64,000 bases of DNA from RUG369 sp050949645. GTDB lineage: Bacteria > Planctomycetota > Planctomycetia > Pirellulales > Thermoguttaceae. The notes beneath the pieces were generated by a model that saw only the letters and a list, made by a program, of their open reading frames with translations, was not told the DNA's origin and did no database searches. Position 1 is the first letter of the stretch, and each line of letters opens with the position of its first letter. Both the position numbers and the translations under genes were made by a program. The stretch covers positions 1,054,001 through 1,118,000 of the forward strand of contig JBMNGC010000001.1 in NCBI GenBank assembly GCA_050949645.1. Reading direction: 5' to 3'. Shown here one piece after another: positions 55,289-64,000 of this stretch.

Positions 55289-57682
55289 TTAGATTCCGAT
55301 ATGGAGCAACGAGCCTAGTTGATATACGAGCGTCGCCAGGAAAAACCCGACAAGAGTAAGCGTCAGCCACTGAGCGCCAGCCCATAACCACGAAGATTCT
55401 TTTGCCACAACGACAACAGTCGCCATGCAAGGTGAAGCAATTAGGCAAAAAATCAAAACGCTGACGCCAACGAGCGGAGGATAATTGTTTCTCAGGGTCG
55501 TCTTGAGGGGAACAGAAGTCTCATCTGTCTCGCCTATCTTGTAAACAATTCCCATTTGCGCGACGAAAAGTTCTTTTGCTGCCATAGAGCCGACAAGGCT
55601 GCAACCAATTCTCCAATCGAAGCCAGCAAACTTCACGACCGGCTCGATCGCTTTACCGACACGCCCAACAACGCTGTATTCAAGTTGCGCTTCCGCACGT
55701 TCGACATTATTCCGGCGTCGGCGTTCAAGCAACGAAATTTCCCCCTCATTAACAGAAACGGCAGATTCCAGCGCAATGCTCGAATCAGGATTATTCGCGT
55801 CCAAAAGAATCGGGGCGTCGTCGCTAATATTCCTTTCTAATACGTCCAGATCGACGTCTGCAGCGGCGGCCGCTTGAGTGATCGCTGAGGCTTCGCCTTT
55901 GTAAGCGACGGCCTTATCTTCAGGAAGAGTTGGAAAGGTAGAAAACGCCCAGAATAACGTTGAAATGCCCAAAATTGTCGTTCCCGCCTTGCGGATATAC
56001 TGCCAGCTTCGTTCGAACGCCTTGACTCCCGCCGTGTTAAACGACGGTCTATGGTAAGGCGGGAGCTCTATTAATAACGGTTCGGTCTCTCCTTTAAAGG
56101 CAAACTTAGTAATAATCGTCGACAAAATCGCAGCGATGATAATCCCGAGAACGTAGACGGTCCAAAGGATCGGCGCCTGCCATTTCAAGGGGAAAAACGC
56201 GGGTATAACTAACATATAGATGGGAAACCGCGCCCCGCAACTCATCAGAGGAATAACAAACATGGTCGCGAGACGCGAGTTTTTATCCTCGATAATGCGT
56301 GTCGAGATTACCGCGGGAACGGAGCATCCGAAGCCGACAAGCATCGGAATAAAACTCTTGCCGGTAAGCCCGAAGCAGCTCAAAAAACGGTCGGTAAGAA
56401 ACGCGCCGCGCGCCATATAACCGCACTCTTCGAGAATGGAGATTGCCACAAATAGGACGATGATGTTGGGCAAAAAAACCAGAACGCCCCCCACCCCGGC
56501 GATAACGCCGTCGACGACGAGAGAACGCAATAAACTGTCGGGATGAGAGCTCCAGAGTTGGTTGCACCAATTACCTAAGGCGCCTTGACCTGCTTCAAGC
56601 CACTGAACTGGATAATTACCCAATGTGAAAGTGAGCCAAAAGACCATGAACATTGCAGCAAGAAAGACCAGCGTCCCCCAAAACGGGTGCGTTAAAAGCC
56701 GATCTGCCTGATCAGACAGCGTGACGCTGGACTTCTTAGTATTGCGAACAACTTCTTTGCAAATTTTACGAACATTTGCATAACGTTCCGCCGCAAAAGT
56801 CACTGCAATGGGAGTTCCGTCGGAACTGGAGAAACGCTCGACGCTTCTGGAAACAAGATTAACGATCTCTGGCGTATTCCACGACTCAACGACAGCCGCG
56901 TCGTCTTCAAGCAACTTAAGAGCAAGCCACCGCCGTCTGCGAAGAACGTCCGGACGATTCTTGACTTCCGCATAGAAGTTCGAAGATTCAGATTTCCTTC
57001 CATCGGCGAAAGAGCCCAAAGTCAACCACTGTATGCCTAAAGGGCTATCCCACGCGCTCGGATCATCGTCTAACTTGAGGGCTGCTACGTCAAGCGCTGA
57101 TTCAAGGACCACGATCTCTTTTTCTATCCGATTTGAATAGGACAAAAAAAGATTGACAGAGTCGTCGAAGCCGCCGCTTTGAAGGGTGAGAATCCCCGCA
57201 ATGAGATCATTGCATCCTTCGTCAGAGACGCCGACGACTTCAACTATCGGAAGCGAAAGCTTTTCCGAAAGTTTTTGCGAATCGAAGCGCAATCCTCTCG
57301 CTTTGGCGACGTCGATCATATTGAGAGCAATCAGGGTCGGAACGCCGAGTTCTTTAAGCTGCAACGAAAGAAAAAGATTACGTTCAAGATTTGAAGCGTC
57401 GACAACGTTTACGATAATGTCCGGCTTTTCTGCTAGAAGATACTCTCGAGCGACCATCTCGTCCTTTGAGAACGTGGTCAGACTGTAGATTCCCGGGAGA
57501 TCGACGAGTTCAAACCTGACGCCGTCGCGCTGGAAGCGTCCTTTCGCCATCTCGACTGTTACGCCGGAATAGTTGCCAACGTCGCGCTTTTCACCGGTTA
57601 GACGGTTAAATATAGTCGTCTTGCCACAGTTTGGGTTTCCAGCGAGAGCAACTCTCAAAATTCGTTTTGAACTATCAGACAT
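55289..57682 (-). CDS. feoB: Ferrous iron transporter FeoB
   Basis: 797 residues from ATG 57682; the open frame continues to 57790 but MSDSSKRILRVALAGNPNCG is the family start. The N-terminal G domain has GNPNCGKTT at 15-23, DLPG at 61-64 and NMID; a GDI helical region follows. The membrane domain has CGYMARGAFLTDRFL, GLTGKSFIPMLVGFGCSVPA and CGARFPIYMLVIPAFF, typical of the two Gate motifs. Near the C terminus are SMAAKELFVAQMGIVY and CMATVVVVAKESSW. It imports Fe2+ driven by GTP or ATP hydrolysis in the inner membrane. An internal soluble insert of about 80 residues (ASAITQAAAAADVDLD...) interrupts the membrane part. feoA precedes it by 64 bp. Confidence 0.96.
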   Translation of the reverse strand: MSDSSKRILRVALAGNPNCGKTTIFNRLTGEKRDVGNYSGVTVEMAKGRFQRDGVRFELVDLPGIYSLTTFSKDEMVAREYLLAEKPDIIVNVVDASNLERNLFLSLQLKELGVPTLIALNMIDVAKARGLRFDSQKLSEKLSLPIVEVVGVSDEGCNDLIAGILTLQSGGFDDSVNLFLSYSNRIEKEIVVLESALDVAALKLDDDPSAWDSPLGIQWLTLGSFADGRKSESSNFYAEVKNRPDVLRRRRWLALKLLEDDAAVVESWNTPEIVNLVSRSVERFSSSDGTPIAVTFAAERYANVRKICKEVVRNTKKSSVTLSDQADRLLTHPFWGTLVFLAAMFMVFWLTFTLGNYPVQWLEAGQGALGNWCNQLWSSHPDSLLRSLVVDGVIAGVGGVLVFLPNIIVLFVAISILEECGYMARGAFLTDRFLSCFGLTGKSFIPMLVGFGCSVPAVISTRIIEDKNSRLATMFVIPLMSCGARFPIYMLVIPAFFPLKWQAPILWTVYVLGIIIAAILSTIITKFAFKGETEPLLIELPPYHRPSFNTAGVKAFERSWQYIRKAGTTILGISTLFWAFSTFPTLPEDKAVAYKGEASAITQAAAAADVDLDVLERNISDDAPILLDANNPDSSIALESAVSVNEGEISLLERRRRNNVERAEAQLEYSVVGRVGKAIEPVVKFAGFDWRIGCSLVGSMAAKELFVAQMGIVYKIGETDETSVPLKTTLRNNYPPLVGVSVLIFCLIASPCMATVVVVAKESSWLWAGAQWLTLTLVGFFLATLVYQLGSLLHIGI

Positions 57683-57746
57683 CTCACGCGAGTCCCTCGT
57701 GGCGTATTCGTTCACAGAAAAGAGACGCCCTTCTTGTGAGCCCGCT

Positions 57747-57962
57747 TCAACCGACTTCGATCGAATGCGCAAGCTTTCGACCGAGCGCAAATCGGCTGTT
57801 CATACACGCTAGAATCATCTCGCCGCCCAGAGAGTTGCGGACAACCTCGATTTCAGCGCCGGGAAAGAGTCCAAGAGAGGCCAATCGCTCTTCCATCGCA
57901 CGATTAGTCCTAAGAGAAACAATGGTAACTTTTCCACCACGTCCAACTTTTGAAAGATTCAT
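57747..57962 (-). CDS. feoA: FeoA
   Basis: 71 residues with the SH3-like FeoA pattern: GKVTIVSLRTNRAMEERLAS, LGLFPGAEIEVVRN, GGEMILACMNSRFALGRKLA. FeoA assists or regulates FeoB. It is the first gene of the feoA-feoB-Cys-rich operon and has its own promoter at 58063-58090. Confidence 0.95.
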   Translation of the reverse strand: MNLSKVGRGGKVTIVSLRTNRAMEERLASLGLFPGAEIEVVRNSLGGEMILACMNSRFALGRKLAHSIEVG

Positions 57963-58062
57963 AATGCGCCTGACAATCGTCTATCTTCATAAATCCGTTA
58001 ACCGGAAAGGGCAAATAGCAGTCCGCTAAACGTCAATTAACTTGCCCCCAAAAGTTGATGGA

Positions 58063-58090
58063 AGTATAGCCTATCCAAAAGTTTTGTCAA
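58063..58090 (-). promoter_or_regulatory. feoA promoter
   Basis: On the minus strand TTGACA (58090-58085), a 16-nt spacer and TATACT (58068-58063). Upstream lie two GGTCAA copies (58102-58107 and 58109-58114) and CTAACTTT copies near 58092 and 58130, which may bind an iron-responsive repressor such as a DtxR or Fur-type protein. Confidence 0.7.
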
Positions 58091-58220
58091 CCTAACTTTC
58101 CGGTCAATGGTCAAAAAAGTTTTAGGCTTCTAACTTTTCTAAATAGATACAAGCATCAGATGCATTCAAAGATTAAAAAAGCAGAGGTTTTCTACTTTTG
58201 CGGAGCGCCAAAAAGTAATA

Positions 58221-58250
58221 GACGGCGTCTGCTCGTAGTCAAACGCCGTC
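58221..58250 (-). terminator. Probable terminator after the secreted esterase-like gene
   Basis: 8-bp stem (58221-58228, 58243-58250) with a 14-nt loop just beyond the gene's stop. The T-run is weak, so confidence is moderate. Confidence 0.5.
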
Positions 58251-58288
58251 TTAAATTCGTCAATGGAGCTCCGTAGCCAAAAGAGCCG

Positions 58289-60373
58289 CTATTTGGAGAG
58301 CTTCAAAACAATAGGTTCTACGCCAATCGTCAGTTCCGGAATCGTAATCAGCCCTGTTTTACTAGCGCCAACTTTGCCTGACTGGTCGCCGAAGCTCCAT
58401 GAAATCGTTTCGTTGGGCTCAATTTTGAAGTTTTGCAAACGACGCAGAGAAACGTCGGCGGTTGACTCCGTTGGCACGTCAAATAGCTTCGTCTTAAGCT
58501 CGCTGGCAGAAGCGAGTCGCAGCTCGATTTCGAAATTGTCGGTGGAATCCGTTTTGTTTTCCCAGCGAAAATAGGCGCCGCGCTGACCGGCGGGCGGATT
58601 TTCAAGATTGTCCGGCCAAGGAATCACTGAGTCCGTCGACGCGTTAGTGAAAACGGGATATGCCTGATCTTTGCGAATTGAGGTCCAATCGAAAGTCTTG
58701 AATAAATCGTTGTATTTCGCAACCTCTTCGTCATTGTTGGCATGGCCGTAGTTGCCCCAGTAGGCAATATAAGAATACTTGCGTTTCTCAACGCCGTTGA
58801 AGAGTTCCTCGTGATACTTGGACCAGCCGTCAATTGGGGAAGAATAATCCAGACAGACGGGCGGGTCGACAATGCGTTCAGGGGGGTCGGCGTCACCAAG
58901 CTGGAGCCTGTCGTAAGCGTGCCAAATACCGGCGGGCACGTTCGCTTTTATCGCTGCAAAGACGTTGCCATTAGACAAACCAAATCCTAAGGTCCCGCTG
59001 CCTCCCATCGAGTTACCGCAGAGGTAGACGCGATTTGCATCAATTTTATACTTCGTCAATGTCCACGCGATTTCATCGAGTAGACGCTTTTCAACGGGCA
59101 TGAGTTCGCCAGTCGCAATCTCTTTCGTTTCGTCGTTAATTTCCGGCTGATCCGCACGGCGACCGCCCCACCACCAGTCATCGTCTCTATTAGCGAAACA
59201 ATCTAAAAACAAGCCGTAAAAATCGTCGGGAACTGTGTAGATATCGTGATTTCCCTTTGTCAGAGTGCAATCGAGCGCAGTCCGAGCCGAGTGTCCGGCG
59301 GAGTGAAGCACAACGTAAAGGGGTCTGTTGTCGGCGGGGCCGTCCTTTGGAAAGACGACATACATAGAATCGCGCTGTTCCGGATTCTTAGCGCCCCACT
59401 GAGGTAAAGATCCGTGTTCGAATAACTCCGTCTGCCTATCGTTAAAATAAGTTCCTTCGATTAATTCCGGCTTGATCGTTTGGAATAAACGTTTTTGTTG
59501 GATTTGTTCAATACGATCGCAGTAACGCTTAAAAACTTCATCTCGAGATATGAGATCAGAGCCTTCATGCCGAGCATGGAAAACACGAATGTCAACGGCG
59601 CTCGGTTCCTCGAGCAACGCGGTAACTCCGTCAAGAACCTCGATGAACTTTTCATCTTCAGGAATATATTCGACAGCAAACTCGAGAAGATCGGCGGTCG
59701 AGAGGAAGAGGTCTGGATTCGAGAAAAAAGTTTCGGTTGCGGGAAGCTTATCTAGCGAAGCGCGGCAATAGGGGGCAAACCAGCGCCCAAAATCCTGAAG
59801 GAAGAAATCAAGCTCGCATCTTCTCAGCGCTTTCCACTCGCCTTCGTTAGTTAGCGAAGAAATCGCATTTTTGACGAGAGCGACCTGCTCTCCGGCTATT
59901 TTGGAGAGCGTGAGTATTTTGTCGGGTTCATAGTCGGTATAATAGTATTTTTTGATCAACGTGCCGCCATGATTTTCGTCGAAGATCGATTCGGCGATCG
60001 TAAAACGACTCAATTCCTCGAGCGTGACAAACTTGTCCCATGCCTCGTCGTCGACGTCTTCAGGCTTAAGGTCAAACGCCGGCCACTTGACCATAGAAAG
60101 CTTGATGAGATCGCGACCGCAGGTTTTTTTGAGCGCGTACCAGTTTTTTTGGTCTTCGGCGGACGCGTTTTCTGGGAACGGCGGATGGACAAAACGTTCA
60201 GCAAACGCAGAGAAGTCGGCGCAATAATGCGAGGTTTCAAGACCTGCGTCCGGCGTCTCGGCGGCGTAAATCGGAACAACGCTTGAAGCGTTTAGGAGCA
60301 AACAGCATCCCAGAGCAAGCGCAACGCTTCCAAAGACGAGGCGCCTGACAAATCGTTGACTATAAGTCTTCAT
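58289..60373 (-). CDS. Secreted alpha/beta-hydrolase (esterase/peptidase-like)
   Basis: 694 residues from ATG 60373, with GGAAAGGAG upstream; the frame opens to 60430. A signal peptide (LVFGSVALALGCCLLLNASS) ends near YAAE. A long helical N-terminal region (about 40-330) precedes an alpha/beta-hydrolase: PLYVVLHSAGHSARTALD, WWWGGRRADQPEINDETKEI and the nucleophile elbow YLCGNSMGGSGTLGFGL with Ser455. A beta-rich C-terminal domain follows the catalytic core, ending in WSFGDQSGKVGASK. The plan resembles exported prolyl-oligopeptidase or carbohydrate-esterase families of planctomycetes. Acid and His residues cannot be pinned. Stands alone. Confidence 0.82.
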   Translation of the reverse strand: MKTYSQRFVRRLVFGSVALALGCCLLLNASSVVPIYAAETPDAGLETSHYCADFSAFAERFVHPPFPENASAEDQKNWYALKKTCGRDLIKLSMVKWPAFDLKPEDVDDEAWDKFVTLEELSRFTIAESIFDENHGGTLIKKYYYTDYEPDKILTLSKIAGEQVALVKNAISSLTNEGEWKALRRCELDFFLQDFGRWFAPYCRASLDKLPATETFFSNPDLFLSTADLLEFAVEYIPEDEKFIEVLDGVTALLEEPSAVDIRVFHARHEGSDLISRDEVFKRYCDRIEQIQQKRLFQTIKPELIEGTYFNDRQTELFEHGSLPQWGAKNPEQRDSMYVVFPKDGPADNRPLYVVLHSAGHSARTALDCTLTKGNHDIYTVPDDFYGLFLDCFANRDDDWWWGGRRADQPEINDETKEIATGELMPVEKRLLDEIAWTLTKYKIDANRVYLCGNSMGGSGTLGFGLSNGNVFAAIKANVPAGIWHAYDRLQLGDADPPERIVDPPVCLDYSSPIDGWSKYHEELFNGVEKRKYSYIAYWGNYGHANNDEEVAKYNDLFKTFDWTSIRKDQAYPVFTNASTDSVIPWPDNLENPPAGQRGAYFRWENKTDSTDNFEIELRLASASELKTKLFDVPTESTADVSLRRLQNFKIEPNETISWSFGDQSGKVGASKTGLITIPELTIGVEPIVLKLSK

Positions 60374-61009
60374 CTTCAAAATTACTCCTTTCCGGAGGCA
60401 AAGCGGCGAATCGCAGAGCATAACGATCATTACGAGGGCTCTGCAAATTGTTCAGTTGGTCTTTTCGTGAGACGGTCACTATTTCTTGCAAGCCGATCAA
60501 AGGCGCGGCTGTAAGTATATACTTCTAAGGAGATAATCGCAAGAAACTGAGGAGAAAAGACAAGAGTCAAGGGATTTATCCAACCTTAGTTATAGGAATC
60601 ATCTCACAACTTTCGTTTCAAATCTGCTCGTAAAATTGCAACAAGTGAACTCCACGGACTTTGCCCGACTTATGTCTAGAATCATTGGAGTTCAATAATT
60701 TTTTAGATATGCTGTAAATTTATCTTTGGGGGGCTGTCCATTAAACGCTTGTCAGGTATAATCACCTAAACGCTTGTCAGGTATAATCACCGCAATTGAT
60801 TGCTTCGGATTAGCGCAGTAGCGTTACCGGTTCGTTCTGTACTCAGAATGGCGGAAACATGCACGTTAACGAAGTTCCCCTTTAAGTGAGCGAAGTTGCC
60901 GTCTCTTTGACGTTTTTGAACTTCGCCTTCGGATGCGCTGCTTATTTTGCGATCGGCTCTTGCAAGAGCTGCCGACGCTGATAAGCGCCACTTGGAAAGG
61001 TAGATTCTA
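60374..61009. other. Divergent region upstream of pckA
   Basis: About 635 bp without a supported gene. It holds the palindrome AAGTATATACTT (60513-60524), a tandem 25-bp repeat (60742-60791), and the palindrome GCTCTTGCAAGAGC (60956-60969). If the repeat holds the start, pckA has a leader of about 215 nt. No riboswitch family was recognised. Confidence 0.5.
60742..60791 (+). repeat. Tandem 25-bp duplication containing TATAAT
   Basis: Two exact, adjacent copies (60742-60766 and 60767-60791), each containing CTTGTCAGGTATAATCACC. Each copy has a perfect -10 box (TATAAT at 60757-60762 and 60782-60787). Copy 1 has CTGTCC at 60734-60739 with a 17-nt spacer as a weak -35; copy 2 has no clear -35. 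Confidence 0.9.
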
Positions 61010-62599
61010 ATGAGTAACGGTTTTGACTTACAGCAGTACGGGATCACCGTCAGCAACGTTTATCGCAACCCCTCCCCGGCGAAGCTCTATGAAGACGCCA
61101 TCACCTTCGAGAAAGCCTCGATTACTTCTGTTGGCGCTCTCATGAACTCTTCCGGTAAGAAGACCGGTCGTAGTCCTAAAGACAAGCGCGTCGTCGACAA
61201 CCCCGAAAGCACCAACGACATTTGGTGGGGGCCCGTCAACAAGAAGATCTCCGACTCCGCGTTCCTTCAGAACCGATCTCGCGCGATTGACTACCTCAAT
61301 ACTCGCGATCATCTCTATGTCATCGACGCTTTCGCCGGTTGGGATCCGGAAAATCGTCTCAAGGTTCGTGTCATCTGCGCTCGCGCCTATCATGCGCTCT
61401 TCATGCACAACATGCTGATCCGTCCCACGAAGGAAGAGCTCGCCAGCTTTGGCGAACCTGACTACGTCATCTTCAACGCCGGGCAGTTTGTTGCCGACCC
61501 GACAACTGAATCCCTCACTTCTCCGACTTCCGTCAACCTCAACTTTGAGCGCGGCGAATTCGTCATCCTCGGCACCGAGTATGCGGGCGAAATGAAGAAG
61601 GGCGTCTTCACGATCATGAATTATCTCATGCCGAAGAAGGGCCTCCTTTCCATGCACTGCTCTGCCAACGAAGGCAACGACGGCGATACCTGTCTCTTCT
61701 TTGGTCTTTCTGGCACCGGCAAAACGACGCTTTCGACCGAACCCTCTCGTAAGCTCATTGGCGACGACGAGCACTACTGGACCGATAAGGGTATTGTCAA
61801 CGTCGAAGGCGGTTGCTATGCGAAGTGCATCCATCTTTCCGCCGACAGCGAGCCCGAAATCTATAACGCGATCAAATTCGGCACGGTTCTGGAAAACACC
61901 GTTTGTGATCCCGAGACTCGAGAAGTCGATTACGACGATTCTTCGCTCACCGAGAACACTCGCGCTTCTTACCCGATTCACTTCATCGAGAACATCAAGG
62001 AAGGCTGCCAGGGTACGCATCCGAAGAACATCGTTCTTCTCACCTGCGACGCATTCGGAGTTCTCCCGCCGGTCAGCAAGCTCACTCCTGCTCAGGCTAT
62101 GTACTACTTCATCAGCGGCTATACCGCCAAGGTCGCCGGTACTGAAGTCGGAATCAAAGAGCCGCAGGCAACCTTCTCCGCTTGCTTTGGCGAAGCGTTC
62201 CTTGTTTGGCATCCGACGAAGTACGCCGAACTTCTCAAGGCAAATATGGAAAAGTACGGCTCCAACGTTTGGCTCGTCAATACGGGCTGGAGCGGCGGCG
62301 CTTACGGCGTCGGCGAGCGTATGTCCATCAAGCTCACGCGCGCTGTTGTCGACGCCATCCACAATGGCGCTCTCAACGACGTTGAATACCAGGCGGACGA
62401 CATTTTCGGCCTGAACGTTCCGAAAACCTGCCCGAACGTTCCCTCTGAAGTCCTCGTTCCTGAGAACAGCTGGAGCGACAAGGACGCATATCGCAAGACC
62501 GCGGAAGACCTTGCCATGCGTTTCCACGAGAACTTCAAAAAGTTCGAAGATCAGTCTACTGACGAAATTCGTAACGCTGGTCCTAAGTACAAGGGTTGA
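61010..62599 (+). CDS. pckA: Phosphoenolpyruvate carboxykinase (ATP)
   Basis: 529 residues. The P-loop GLSGTGKTT is at 232-240; SSGKKTGRSPKDKRVVD near 46 and HYWTDKGIVNVEGGCYAKCI further on belong to the ATP-type family; NTGWSGGAYGVGERMSI is C-terminal. It interconverts oxaloacetate and PEP with ATP/ADP. In anaerobes it often runs as CO2-fixing anaplerotic enzyme forming oxaloacetate from PEP. AAAGG is 9 nt upstream. A strong terminator follows. The long antisense frame over this gene is a shadow. Codon use is more regular than in neighbours, which fits high expression. Confidence 0.96.
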   Translation: MSNGFDLQQYGITVSNVYRNPSPAKLYEDAITFEKASITSVGALMNSSGKKTGRSPKDKRVVDNPESTNDIWWGPVNKKISDSAFLQNRSRAIDYLNTRDHLYVIDAFAGWDPENRLKVRVICARAYHALFMHNMLIRPTKEELASFGEPDYVIFNAGQFVADPTTESLTSPTSVNLNFERGEFVILGTEYAGEMKKGVFTIMNYLMPKKGLLSMHCSANEGNDGDTCLFFGLSGTGKTTLSTEPSRKLIGDDEHYWTDKGIVNVEGGCYAKCIHLSADSEPEIYNAIKFGTVLENTVCDPETREVDYDDSSLTENTRASYPIHFIENIKEGCQGTHPKNIVLLTCDAFGVLPPVSKLTPAQAMYYFISGYTAKVAGTEVGIKEPQATFSACFGEAFLVWHPTKYAELLKANMEKYGSNVWLVNTGWSGGAYGVGERMSIKLTRAVVDAIHNGALNDVEYQADDIFGLNVPKTCPNVPSEVLVPENSWSDKDAYRKTAEDLAMRFHENFKKFEDQSTDEIRNAGPKYKG

Positions 62600-62636
62600 T
62601 CCTTGCTAAATTTGTTCTAAGGAACAAGCCCCAACG

Positions 62637-62684
62637 AAAGGGTCGTACGAGAAAGAAAATTTCCTATCGGACGACCCTTTTTTC
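62637..62684 (+). terminator. Terminator after pckA
   Basis: 10-bp stem (AAAGGGTCGT 62637-62646, ACGACCCTTT 62671-62680) with a long loop, followed by a T-run. Confidence 0.85.
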
Positions 62685-62735
62685 TTTCTTGTTTTCGTAC
62701 CGTCTTTAATACTCCGACGTTTTTTTCATTTTTAT

Positions 62736-62763
62736 TTGTCGGCGCGCGTACAGAATGTATAAT
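62736..62763 (+). promoter_or_regulatory. uxaC promoter
   Basis: TTGTCG at 62736-62741, a 16-nt spacer and a perfect TATAAT at 62758-62763, identical in hexamers and spacing to the promoter of the cca-like gene. Confidence 0.68.
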
Positions 62764-62847
62764 CAGAGAAACGATCGTCCGAATTCGAGCATGTAATTCG
62801 CTCGTTCGTTTTTTCGTTTATCCCTATCTCACTTCTATCCAATTGCT

Positions 62848-64000
62848 ATGACTAAAGTTATAACGGAAAACTTCCTGCTTCAGTCCGAAAGCGCCAAAAG
62901 GCTCTATTTCGACCACGCAAAAGATCAGCCGATCTTTGACTATCATTGTCACCTCTCGCCCAGCGAGATTGCAGAAGATCGTCGTTTTGAAAACATGGCG
63001 CAGATTTGGCTGGGGGGCGATCACTATAAGTGGCGCGCGCTCCGCGCCGCGGGCGTCGACGAAAAATACATAACCGGTCCCGCTTCTGACTGGGAAAAAT
63101 TCGAAAAATGGGCGAGCATTTGTCCGTTAACGATCCGTAATCCCCTCTTCCACTGGACGATGCTAGAATTAAATCGTCCTTTTGGAATCAACGATCGTTT
63201 TCTCAACGAAACGACCGCAAAGTCAATTTGGGACGAATGTAACGCAATGCTTGCAACTCCCGAATTTTCTGCAAGAGGAATTATGCGTCAGATGAACGTC
63301 AAGCTTGTCTGCACGACCGACGATCCTATCGACTCGCTTGAGTATCACCAGAAATTGGCGGAAGACTATAAATCCGGTCGCTTTTCCATTCGCGTCCTCC
63401 CAACCTTCCGACCCGACAAGCTTTTCCCACGAATCTGCTCAACTCCTGAGGGCGTTGGCGCTTATCTCAAATACCTGGCCAAACTTTCCGAAGCGTCGAA
63501 CGTCGACGTCTCCTCCTTTGCTTCGCTCCGTACGGCGTTTGCTAAGCGTCATAGCTTCTTCCACGAAGTTGGCGCGCGACTTTCAGATTGCGGATTTGAA
63601 CTTTTCCAATGGACGCCGCCCTGCTCTGACGATTCCCTAGAACGATCTTTTGCGAAGATTCTTAAAGGCGAAGCGATCTCAGAACAGGAAACCGTTGCGC
63701 TCTCCTCCGTCTTGCTTTCTGATCTCGGTCGCCTTAATGCCGAGAAGAATTGGACTTCGCAGCTTCATATTGGAGCGATGCGCAACAATTCGACGCGTAT
63801 TTATCGTCAGATCGGTCCGGACGCAGGTTGCGATTCGATGATAGACGGCGCCTACGGCATAGCGTTGTCGCGTTATCTCGACAGTCTTGACAAGGATGAG
63901 AAACTTCCGCGAACGATCGTTTACAACCTTAATCCCGACAAGAATAATCTCCTCGCATCCCTTGTTGCCAACTTCAACGACGGAACGATTCCAGGAAAGA
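62848..64000 (+). CDS. uxaC: Uronate isomerase, 5' part only
   Basis: 384 residues visible; the gene runs off the window. The start MTKVITENFLLQSESAKRLY and the metal-binding FDYHCHLSP (His33, His35) match the UxaC family, as do ENMAQIWLGGDHYKWRALRA and QLHIGAMRNNSTRIYRQIGP further on. UxaC interconverts D-glucuronate and D-fructuronate, or D-galacturonate and D-tagaturonate, opening plant uronic acids to catabolism. It fits a lifestyle using pectin or other uronic-acid polymers. Transcribed from its own promoter, with an untranslated leader of about 77 nt and no clear Shine-Dalgarno. Confidence 0.93.
   Translation, partial: MTKVITENFLLQSESAKRLYFDHAKDQPIFDYHCHLSPSEIAEDRRFENMAQIWLGGDHYKWRALRAAGVDEKYITGPASDWEKFEKWASICPLTIRNPLFHWTMLELNRPFGINDRFLNETTAKSIWDECNAMLATPEFSARGIMRQMNVKLVCTTDDPIDSLEYHQKLAEDYKSGRFSIRVLPTFRPDKLFPRICSTPEGVGAYLKYLAKLSEASNVDVSSFASLRTAFAKRHSFFHEVGARLSDCGFELFQWTPPCSDDSLERSFAKILKGEAISEQETVALSSVLLSDLGRLNAEKNWTSQLHIGAMRNNSTRIYRQIGPDAGCDSMIDGAYGIALSRYLDSLDKDEKLPRTIVYNLNPDKNNLLASLVANFNDGTIPGK

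Noticed and set aside
61028..62527. 499-residue open frame antisense to pckA
   Set aside because: It mirrors the codon pattern of the highly regular pckA gene; no motif or ribosome site supports it.

Overview
The window looks like chromosomal DNA of an anaerobic or facultatively anaerobic planctomycete. The family-level evidence is a DUF1559-type lipoprotein, zinc-ribbon and GYF_2 membrane proteins, a SUMF1-domain secreted protein, a Tat-exported Gfo/Idh/MocA oxidoreductase, a Hanks-type kinase with a C-terminal membrane anchor, and very large secreted proteins of unknown function. The anaerobic character comes from nrdD/nrdG (class III ribonucleotide reductase), feoA/feoB with a FeoB-associated Cys-rich protein, an ATP-type PEP carboxykinase and a nitroreductase. 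No phage, transposase, rRNA or CRISPR array was seen. The lineage is inferred; no 16S gene is present.

Layout. 1-1.3 kb: the 5' part of a secreted TIM-barrel-like protein (minus). 1.5-5.5 kb: a deoxynucleotide block dcd-nrdD-nrdG (plus). 5.6-13.96 kb: a secreted hypothetical, a zinc-ribbon membrane protein and purM (both minus), rsmG with unusual tails, and a DUF1559 lipoprotein with a 19-residue repeat. 14.1-15.4 kb: a glycosyltransferase. 15.4-26.4 kb: twelve consecutive minus-strand genes, running from fliO-fliP-fliQ through a TrmH-family methylase, a zinc-ribbon coiled-coil protein, a YchF-like GTPase, a nitroreductase, two YghO-like acyltransferase paralogues and a sugar-phosphate isomerase-like protein to a Tat-exported oxidoreductase.

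26.7-33.8 kb: a 1,656-residue secreted protein and a TIGR03960-type radical SAM protein. 33.8-34.4 kb: a gene-poor stretch with coding-like debris and hairpins. 34.4-43.2 kb: a membrane coiled-coil protein with a Lys-rich partner, a LUD-domain protein, a metallo-beta-lactamase-fold hydrolase, two tandem RsbU-like phosphatases and an EttA-like ABC-F ATPase. 43.3-47.4 kb: tRNA-Leu(UAG) without encoded CCA, a GYF_2 protein, a second oxidoreductase and a CCA-adding-enzyme-like gene. 47.5-55.0 kb: a Ser/Thr kinase, a SUMF1 protein, a possible 39-residue ORF coupled to a YhaM-like nuclease, and a large SSF symporter. 55.0-60.4 kb: the feo operon and a secreted esterase-like protein. 61.0-64.0 kb: pckA and the 5' part of uxaC.

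No single undescribed system stands out. The most unusual local signals are an 11-G tract between purM and rsmG, overlapping palindromes at 50.81 kb, a tandem 25-bp duplication carrying a -10 box before pckA, the isolated fliOPQ group, the tandem phosphatases, the symporter with a large soluble insert, and the degraded stretch at 33.8-34.4 kb. Recurrent promoters of the form TTGTCG-N16-TATAAT (before the cca-like gene and uxaC) suggest a housekeeping promoter consensus for this genome.
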